DNA of 5,014 bases. It comes from an uncultured Kroppenstedtia sp. (GTDB lineage Bacteria; Bacillota; Bacilli; Thermoactinomycetales; DSM-45169). Below, one piece after another: positions 1-4,066 of this stretch. The position numbers were made by a program, and so were the translations under genes. The DNA lies in contig CAUGKZ010000170.1 in the NCBI GenBank assembly GCA_959600065.1, forward strand, positions 1 to 5,014, given 5' to 3'. Below the pieces are notes generated by a model. It saw nothing but the letters and a program-made list of their open reading frames with translations, was not told the origin of the DNA and made no database searches. Positions within the stretch are counted from its first letter, which is position 1; the number at the start of each line of letters is the position of its first letter.

Positions 1-24
1 CTCTCACGTACTATTTTTTAACGT

Positions 25-65
25 AAAAAGACGGGAGCTACTTATACCTGTAGTCTCCCGTCTTT
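25..65 (-). terminator. Rho-independent terminator of the tRNA-Leu gene
   Basis: An 11-bp perfect stem (27-37 with 55-65, AAAGACGGGAG on the plus strand) is extended by a further 4 bp (38-41 with 50-53) across one bulged base (54), with an 8-nt loop. Read on the minus strand it lies 6 nt after the tRNA CCA end and runs into a U-tract (complement of 25-29, partly in the stem). It therefore ends the tRNA transcript, which makes this a single-tRNA unit. The plus-strand side is also T-rich (61-70), so some bidirectional activity is possible for a gene left of the window. Confidence 0.88.
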
Positions 66-71
66 CCTTTA

Positions 72-156
72 TGGTACCGAAGGTGGGACTCGAACCCACA
101 CTCCCGAAGGAACACGATTTTGAGTCGTGCGCGTCTGCCAGTTCCGCCACTTCGGC
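72..156 (-). tRNA. tRNA-Leu (anticodon CAA)
   Basis: This 85-nt class II tRNA decodes UUG leucine codons. On the minus strand the acceptor stem GCCGAAG (150-156) pairs with CUUCGGU (76-82), with a G-U pair at 1-72. A73 and an encoded CCA (72-74) follow. The anticodon stem CACGA/UCGUG carries the loop CUCAAAA, which places CAA at positions 34-36 after the invariant U33. A long variable arm (UUCCUUCGGGAG region) is typical of tRNA-Leu. The T arm GUGGG-UUCGAGU-CCCAC and the D-loop GG are intact. CAA on U33 distinguishes it from tRNA-Ser, which shares the long variable arm. It has its own promoter and terminator, so it is not part of a tRNA cluster. Confidence 0.97.
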
Positions 157-186
157 TCATATGCTTTTCTCTCAAGGACATTTTCA

Positions 187-215
187 ATTATATAACGCAG
201 AAATCCCCATGTCAA
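187..215 (-). promoter_or_regulatory. Consensus sigma-A promoter of tRNA-Leu
   Basis: Read on the minus strand, a perfect -35 box TTGACA (210-215) is separated by exactly 17 nt from a perfect -10 box TATAAT (187-192). Transcription should start near 180-181, giving a leader of about 24 nt before the mature tRNA 5' end at 156. Such an unregulated full-consensus promoter fits a stable RNA gene. Confidence 0.92.
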
Positions 216-543
216 CATAAAATACAATATTCTACTCCCTTTTCGGTTCCGTGATTCAGATACCTGTAATCGCTGTATTTTTCTTCAGTTCAGGGCGCCT
301 CTGCTTGCATTCTCCGCGACTCAATCCCTCCTGAAAAAGCTTAGTGAAGACCATTGTGATTTTGGTTCGTCAGGTACCGCAATGTGAAACCCTATCCGAT
401 CTGCCCGACCCCTAGCTATGTGTTTATCAGACACCCCTAGAAAAGGCTTGGTTCTATTACCTATTTCTTGGTGAGCAAATCACAAATTCGTAGATCGATT
501 TATATATTATAGCATCAGGAGAGAAAGGAGTTGATTCCCCGCA
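216..543. other. Gene-free intergenic region between tRNA-Leu and the small-gene operon
   Basis: No ORF with a plausible ribosome binding site and no RNA gene is recognisable here on either strand. The segment must contain the promoter of the downstream plus-strand operon. The AT-rich stretch TTATATATTATAG (500-512) is the best -10 candidate, but no convincing -35 partner lies 16-18 nt upstream, so a weak sigma-A, activator-dependent or sporulation-sigma promoter is possible. An inverted repeat GTGA-5 nt-TCAC (471-483) sits just upstream of that stretch. An 8-bp direct repeat ACCCCTAG occurs at 408-415 and 433-440, with a small GTGT/ACAC inverted repeat (420-434) between and overlapping the second copy. 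Confidence 0.5.
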
Positions 544-942
544 ATGTCCCAACGGATGACCCAATCCAAGTTGAATAGTAAGCAGATGGAACAGCAGATG
601 GAACAGGTTTCCCGCCAACTGGAGGACCACATCCGGAAACAGATCTACGATGCAATTAATGATTTTTTAAATGAAGATCCTCTCTCCAGCTCATCATCCA
701 ATCATCCCGACCAGAAAGTAACCACGGCTCAAACACAGCAACAAAAAGGGACTGAACCGATCGGAAATATGTTTCACAGCCTTGCCAGCTTTCTAAATAG
801 TGCCGTCGGTTTCAGCATGAGCACAATGAACCAACAAAAGAGACAGCTACTCCGGAAAGCCCAACAGCAAATGCAGATGAACCAGCAACCTGTCAGCCCC
901 CCTTCTTCCAACAATCAACCCCCTTCCAATCCAAACAGGTAA
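544..942 (+). CDS. Small Gln/Asn/Ser-rich protein of unknown function (first gene of operon)
   Basis: I do not recognise this 132-aa protein. Residues 1-43 are Gln/Met-rich and strongly helical (coiled-coil-like), including the stretch MEQVSRQLEDHIRKQI. A poly-Ser, polar linker follows (about 44-71). Residues 72-96 form an amphipathic or hydrophobic helix (IGNMFHSLASFLNSAVGFSM), then comes a basic Gln-rich helix (97-115) and a disordered Pro/Ser/Asn tail (116-132). There is no signal peptide, Cys or catalytic motif. AAAGGAG (524-530) lies 13 nt before the ATG, which is rather long, and no better in-frame start is present. The domain order resembles the next gene's product, suggesting an old duplication. 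Low complexity suggests a structural, scaffold or surface-interacting role, but that is inference. Coding is supported by the ribosome site and the operon arrangement. Confidence 0.72.
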   Translation: MSQRMTQSKLNSKQMEQQMEQVSRQLEDHIRKQIYDAINDFLNEDPLSSSSSNHPDQKVTTAQTQQQKGTEPIGNMFHSLASFLNSAVGFSMSTMNQQKRQLLRKAQQQMQMNQQPVSPPSSNNQPPSNPNR

Positions 943-1010
943 CCTGAGTTCTCCTCACATCCCAGCCGTCGAATTCCTCGCTTCTACCTCGTTGATATGG
1001 AGGTAATGTC

Positions 1011-1295
1011 ATGGATCAAAAGCCGATTCAGGCAAAGGTTAACCAACTGGCTACGCAGTTGGAAAACCAGATTCGCAGTAAAATGGGCACCCAGGTTCAA
1101 CAAAACCTGCGCACAGCCCAAATCAATCCCAGTACCCTGATTGAAAATTTATTGACCAATGTCAACGGATTATTGACGAGTGTGGGGAACCTGGTCACGG
1201 GGCTATTAGATGATCTGACCCCCACAGCTCCGGAAACACCTCCCTCCTCGTCTCAATCTCAACAAAGTTCTCCCCTCGGTTTCAAAAAAGATTAA
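1011..1295 (+). CDS. Small protein of unknown function with heptad LLTxV repeats
   Basis: This 94-aa protein is not recognised. The start is well supported: GGAGGT (999-1004) ends 6 nt before the ATG. Residues 9-33 form a polar helix containing QLATQLENQIRSKM, which aligns with QVSRQLEDHIRKQI of the upstream gene product (6 of 14 identical, most others conservative). Residues 47-67 are three consecutive 7-residue units (LLTNVNG, LLTSVGN, LVTGLLD), giving a regular amphipathic hydrophobic helix. The tail (70-94) is disordered and Pro/Ser/Gln-rich, ending in FKKD. There is no signal peptide or Cys. The gene sits 68 nt after its upstream partner and 14 nt before the next gene, so all three are probably co-transcribed. 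An oligomerising or surface-binding amphipathic protein is plausible; the function is unknown. Confidence 0.75.
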   Translation: MDQKPIQAKVNQLATQLENQIRSKMGTQVQQNLRTAQINPSTLIENLLTNVNGLLTSVGNLVTGLLDDLTPTAPETPPSSSQSQQSSPLGFKKD

Positions 1296-1309
1296 AAGGA
1301 GTGGCCTAA

Positions 1310-1525
1310 ATGAACTGCTGGTGCATTAAAAAAAGAAAGAGAAGAAGATCAAACCTTCGTGTGAAAAGAGAGAGGTTTGGAGCTGCCGCCAATACAGTAA
1401 ACCGCGCGGACACTCGAAACACCGCCGGGTTGGTCAACGTCATCGTCCAGGTTCCCATCCAAATCGGTTCCGACAGCAGCAACTTGGTGGGCAGCGACGA
1501 CAACGCTGTCAGCCAAGGAATCTAA
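1310..1525 (+). CDS. Small protein with Cys/basic head and Val-rich beta-prone tail, unknown function
   Basis: This 71-aa protein begins MNCWCIKKRKRRR: a Cys-X-Cys pair (C3, C5) followed by a run of Lys/Arg (7-13) and more basic residues to R22. The remainder has almost no charge clusters. It is Asn/Ala/Ser-rich and contains a valine/isoleucine beta-prone segment (41-52, LVNVIVQVPIQI) followed by an Asn/Ser/Gly/Asp segment ending NAVSQGI. AAAAGGAG (1294-1301) lies 8 nt before the ATG, overlapping the previous stop, so translation is probably coupled. A strong terminator follows 15 nt after the stop. The VQVP-type strand with Asn/Gly/Ser flanks loosely recalls self-assembling surface proteins such as actinobacterial chaplins, but the chaplin Cys pair and signal peptide are absent. 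The function is therefore unassigned. An antisense frame in the same place has no ribosome site. Confidence 0.72.
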   Translation: MNCWCIKKRKRRRSNLRVKRERFGAAANTVNRADTRNTAGLVNVIVQVPIQIGSDSSNLVGSDDNAVSQGI

Positions 1526-1540
1526 CTCTTTTCTTTATCC

Positions 1541-1580
1541 ATCCAGTGTACCGACCTCAGGTTCGTACACTGGATTTTTT
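1541..1580 (+). terminator. Rho-independent terminator of the small-gene operon
   Basis: A perfect 11-bp stem ATCCAGTGTAC (1541-1551) pairs with GTACACTGGAT (1565-1575). The 13-nt loop can itself form a few extra pairs. Six T's (1575-1580) follow directly. It lies 15 nt after the stop of the 71-aa gene and separates the three-gene unit from the next gene. Confidence 0.93.
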
Positions 1581-1609
1581 CGATGTCGATCAACCTGTTT
1601 TCTCCCGTG

Positions 1610-1615
1610 TATAAA
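1610..1615 (+). promoter_or_regulatory. Possible -10 box for the 119-aa gene
   Basis: TATAAA lies about 70 nt before the TTG start, in the only AT-rich part of the 1581-1684 gap. The sequence 18 nt upstream (TCGATC, 1586-1591) matches TTGACA at only three positions, so the assignment is tentative. A promoter is expected in this gap because a strong terminator precedes it. Confidence 0.3.
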
Positions 1616-1684
1616 TTGAAACCTGATCTGATAACCTAAAGGTAAAGAGGGTGTCCCACCTTTTGATTTTGAGGAGCGATAGGG

Positions 1685-2044
1685 TTGAAGAAACAAAAGT
1701 ATTATGTGGCGCTGAACTCAGGAGAAATTATGGGAGAAATCCTACAACAACCCACAGATTCCAGCTATGCCTTTGAAATTGAAGCGACGGAAAGTGAAGT
1801 CCGTCAACTGAATTCCCTCCTCGGCAACCTGACCACCGGAGATATGGGAACCTTTTGGAATGCTCATATCCCCTTTCTCTACTATAACGAATCAGGGAAG
1901 AACGAAGGATACGATCAAAGCTACCAACAAATTTATGAGACCTTGTATCAACTGGGAACTCCAAATACCAAAAAACAGATCGAGCAGCTCGGTCTGCTCC
2001 AGATGGGACAGGACAGTTGGGATCCCGAAGGCCCCGTTTATTGA
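1685..2044 (+). CDS. Conserved-looking soluble protein of unknown function, TTG start
   Basis: This 119-aa acidic protein has no signal peptide, membrane segment or Cys. It starts at TTG: GAGGAG (1671-1676) is placed 8 nt upstream, and no in-frame ATG exists before codon 16. The N-terminus (KYYVALNSGEI, then FEIEATESEVRQLNSLL at 30-46) looks like a beta hairpin followed by a helix. The middle contains TFWNAHIPFLYYNES (56-70), and the rest (74-105) is a helical YDQSYQQIYETLYQLG segment followed by a second helix. The composition is like an ordinary folded cytosolic protein, unlike the low-complexity genes to its left. The pattern resembles small uncharacterised Bacillales proteins, but I cannot name a family. 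It is a monocistronic unit facing the right-hand operon. Confidence 0.8.
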   Translation: MKKQKYYVALNSGEIMGEILQQPTDSSYAFEIEATESEVRQLNSLLGNLTTGDMGTFWNAHIPFLYYNESGKNEGYDQSYQQIYETLYQLGTPNTKKQIEQLGLLQMGQDSWDPEGPVY

Positions 2045-2045
2045 A

Positions 2046-2071
2046 AAAGCCGGGACTGATGTCCCAGCTTT
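2046..2071. terminator. Bidirectional terminator between convergent units
   Basis: AAAGC (2046-2050) and GGGAC (2052-2056) pair with GTCCC (2061-2065) and GCTTT (2067-2071) across a single C-A mismatch and a TGAT tetraloop. On the minus strand the stem is followed by a run of U's (complement of 2044-2048), so it ends the thiolase-dehydrogenase-thioesterase transcript. On the plus strand the following TTTCTCCTT is a weaker tract serving the 119-aa gene, whose stop ends 1 nt before the stem. Confidence 0.8.
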
Positions 2072-2075
2072 CTCC

Positions 2076-2468
2076 TTACTCCATCTGTCGGATCCGCTCC
2101 AAAATCCCCTGTTTAGGCAGGATCGCCTGAACAAAAGTGCCTGCTCCAACCAGGGATTTGTCATGCTCCCCTCGGACGGAACAAACCACTTTGGATGGTT
2201 TCACTTCGATGGCTTCTGCTGTGAAGGTGACCTCCTTGCCCACAGGAGCGGGCGCCCGATGTTGGATGGAAATCTCACTGCCCACCCCTTCCTCCCCCGG
2301 CTCCAGAAAGGGGAGGATCACCTGGCGTCCCACCCATTCCATATAGTAGATCATGGAAACCGTAGACAGGGTGGGATGCACCTGATTCCCTCCGAAGGAA
2401 GCGGTCATCTCGTCGGTTACCGTCACTTGCATCTGTTTCCGGTGCCCTGGTTTCAATCCTGGTTTCAT
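2076..2468 (-). CDS. Hotdog-fold acyl-CoA thioesterase, FlK-like family
   Basis: This 130-aa protein probably hydrolyses an acyl-CoA to free acid and CoA in the cytosol. The central part SMIYYMEW-VILPFLEPGEE-GSEISIQHRAPAP-GKEVTFTAEA follows the pattern of fluoroacetyl-CoA thioesterase FlK. The FlK triad Thr42/Glu50/His76 maps onto Thr36, Glu44 and His70 with identical spacing (8 and 26 residues). The FlK lid phenylalanines (33 and 36) map to Gly27 and Val30, and Arg120 maps to Gln114, so fluoroacetate specificity is not expected. The length is normal for the family (FlK is about 139 aa). The ATG lies 3 nt after the dehydrogenase stop, and a GGGGTG within the last dehydrogenase codons can serve as a ribosome site, so the genes are translationally coupled. 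A PaaI-like housekeeping role, releasing CoA from dead-end intermediates of the pathway, is inference. Confidence 0.88.
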   Translation of the reverse strand: MKPGLKPGHRKQMQVTVTDEMTASFGGNQVHPTLSTVSMIYYMEWVGRQVILPFLEPGEEGVGSEISIQHRAPAPVGKEVTFTAEAIEVKPSKVVCSVRGEHDKSLVGAGTFVQAILPKQGILERIRQME

Positions 2469-2471
2469 CCC

Positions 2472-3977
2472 TCACACCCCAAAAGGATTCAGTGGTTTGG
2501 AGCCGATATAAGCGTTGACGCTTTTGGTCTCAGTATATAGCTCAAGGGTTTCCAATGCCAACTCCCGACCGAAACCAGATTGTTTGTAGCCGCCGAAGGG
2601 AAGGCCTGGCATAGCGGAAAAGGGATTATTGATCATGACCGTTCCCGCCTGCAATTGAGCGGCCACCCGATGCGCCCGGCCAAAGTCCTGGGTCCAGAGA
2701 GTGGCAGCCAAACCGTAGATATTTTCATTGGCTTGGCGGATCGCCTCTTTTTCATCACTAAACTTCATGATGACCACCACCGGACCGAATATCTCCTCTT
2801 GGGCCACCCGCATCTCATTCGTCACATCCACTAGCACCGTCGGCAGATACCAGTGCCCCTTCTTAAACGCCTCCCCCTCGGGCCGTCCGCCACCATAGAG
2901 AACTCGGGCGCCCTCTTCCCGCGCCAGTCGGACATAGGAGTCGATCGTCTCCCACTGTGCGGCGGAGATGACCGCCCCCACATGGGTCTCTTTGCTGAAA
3001 GTATCACCCAGTTTCAGCTTTTTCGTCTTTTCCACGAATTTCTCCACAAAATCATCGTAGATAGATTCATGAACAAACAAGCGAGAGCGTGCCTCACAGG
3101 ACATCCCGGTATTGTAGTAGATTCCGTAGACGGAGCCGGCCACGGCGGCATCGAGATCCGCATCGGCAAAAACCAGATTGGGAGATTTCCCACCCAGTTC
3201 CAGGGTGACCCGCTTTAGGGTAGCTGACGCCCCTTTCATAATATCTTTCCCAGTGCCGGTCTCCCCGGTGAAAGCCACTTTGTCCACTTCCGGATGTTCC
3301 ACCAGATAGGCACCGATCTCCGATCCGCTCCCAGTCACCACGTTGAGCACACCGGCAGGCACTCCTGCCTCCTGACAAATCTCAGCCAATGCATAGGCTG
3401 TCACCGGTGTCAGAGTGGCCGGTTTCAAAACAATGGTGCATCCGGCGGCCAGGGCCGGAGCAATCTTCCAGGTAGCCATCATCAGTGGATAGTTCCAGGG
3501 AACGATCTGTGCACAAACCCCGACAGGCTCCTTCCGCGTGTAGTTCAAAAAGCCGTTGGGCACGGGTTTGGAATCCCCGGACAGGGTATGAACGGAGCCG
3601 GCGTACATCTCAAAATCTTCGATGGCTTGGTGTACCTGTCCCTGGGCGGCAGAGAGAGATTTGCCACTGTTCAACACTTCCAGTTGCACCAGATCCTCAA
3701 ACCGTTCCCGCATGAGCGCCGCCACCCGGTTTAAGATCTGCCCCCGTCGGGAAGCGGGCCACTTGGCCCATTTGCTTTTTTCCAGGGCGTATCTGGCGGC
3801 AGCCACCGCCCGGTCGATATCTTTCCTGGTTCCCTTGGCCACCCGTGCGATCACTTCCCCCGTCGCTGGATTGTAAGTGTCAAACCACTCTTTAGAAGCG
3901 GATTCCACCTGCTCACCGTCGATCAGCAGGCGGTATTCCTCTTTCAGCAATCTGAACTGTGTCTCTTCCTTCAGCAT
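2472..3977 (-). CDS. NAD(P)-dependent aldehyde dehydrogenase
   Basis: This 501-aa enzyme oxidises an aldehyde to the acid (or CoA-pathway semialdehyde to carboxylate) in the cytosol. All family landmarks are present: PWNYP with Asn161, VLKPA with Lys185, the Rossmann FTGETGTG (236-243), the general base Glu260 in LELGGKSPN, the nucleophile Cys294 in GMSCEARSR, EEIFGPV with Glu395, and the C-terminal GGYKQSGFGRE (462-472). The length is usual. Met292 replaces the Gln commonly found two residues before the Cys. Thr188 occupies the position of ALDH2 Glu195, which suggests NADP may be accepted. The frame is open upstream to 4151 inside the thiolase gene, but GAGGAGG lies 6 nt before ATG 3977, so that start is used. 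It resembles betaine/phenylacetaldehyde-type dehydrogenases; the substrate cannot be fixed from sequence. The thiolase and thioesterase neighbours point to an acyl-CoA catabolic route. Confidence 0.95.
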   Translation of the reverse strand: MLKEETQFRLLKEEYRLLIDGEQVESASKEWFDTYNPATGEVIARVAKGTRKDIDRAVAAARYALEKSKWAKWPASRRGQILNRVAALMRERFEDLVQLEVLNSGKSLSAAQGQVHQAIEDFEMYAGSVHTLSGDSKPVPNGFLNYTRKEPVGVCAQIVPWNYPLMMATWKIAPALAAGCTIVLKPATLTPVTAYALAEICQEAGVPAGVLNVVTGSGSEIGAYLVEHPEVDKVAFTGETGTGKDIMKGASATLKRVTLELGGKSPNLVFADADLDAAVAGSVYGIYYNTGMSCEARSRLFVHESIYDDFVEKFVEKTKKLKLGDTFSKETHVGAVISAAQWETIDSYVRLAREEGARVLYGGGRPEGEAFKKGHWYLPTVLVDVTNEMRVAQEEIFGPVVVIMKFSDEKEAIRQANENIYGLAATLWTQDFGRAHRVAAQLQAGTVMINNPFSAMPGLPFGGYKQSGFGRELALETLELYTETKSVNAYIGSKPLNPFGV

Positions 3978-3983
3978 AATCAT

Positions 3984-3991
3984 CCTCCTCT
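3984..3991 (-). promoter_or_regulatory. Strong ribosome binding site deciding the dehydrogenase start
   Basis: AGAGGAGG on the minus strand ends directly against one ATG (3981-3983) and 6 nt before a second in-frame ATG (3975-3977). Only the second has workable spacing, so translation should start MLKEE rather than MIMLKEE or at the far upstream in-frame ATG in the thiolase gene. Confidence 0.85.
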
Positions 3992-4000
3992 GTGATCTCT

Positions 4001-4043
4001 GGGGCGGCTTCTTTTCTCCGCTCTCTCCACTTTCGCCCGCCCC
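4001..4043 (-). other. GC-rich intercistronic hairpin between thiolase and dehydrogenase genes
   Basis: GGGGCGG (4001-4007) is perfectly complementary to CCGCCCC (4037-4043), enclosing a 29-nt loop that is purine-rich on the transcribed strand. It sits in the 89-nt gap between thiolase stop and dehydrogenase start, about 10 nt upstream of the dehydrogenase ribosome site. No U-tract follows in the direction of transcription, so it is not an intrinsic terminator. It could mark an mRNA processing or stability point, or be chance. Confidence 0.4.
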
Positions 4044-4066
4044 GTTCGTGTCATTCCTTTGATGTT

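Noticed and set aside
1306..1503. 65-aa minus-strand ORF opposite the 71-aa gene
   Set aside because: No ribosome binding site; the plus-strand frame has a good one, fits the operon and is followed by a terminator.
2076..2468. Fluoroacetate resistance function for the FlK-like thioesterase
   Set aside because: The phenylalanine lid residues needed for fluoroacetyl-CoA selectivity are not conserved, and the operon context is catabolic.
1860..2540. 226-aa plus-strand ORF across the convergent region
   Set aside because: It overlaps the end of the 119-aa gene out of frame and is antisense to the thioesterase; no ribosome site and no recognisable domain, so it is a shadow frame.
3294..3734. 146-aa plus-strand ORF, and other plus-strand ORFs in 2580-5011
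   Set aside because: They are antisense to well-supported dehydrogenase and thiolase genes and have compositions typical of the reverse strand of GC-rich codons.
2472..3977. Naming the dehydrogenase gbsA (betaine aldehyde dehydrogenase)
   Set aside because: Motifs are general to the superfamily, and there is no choline dehydrogenase or transporter alongside; the neighbours suggest CoA-thioester catabolism.
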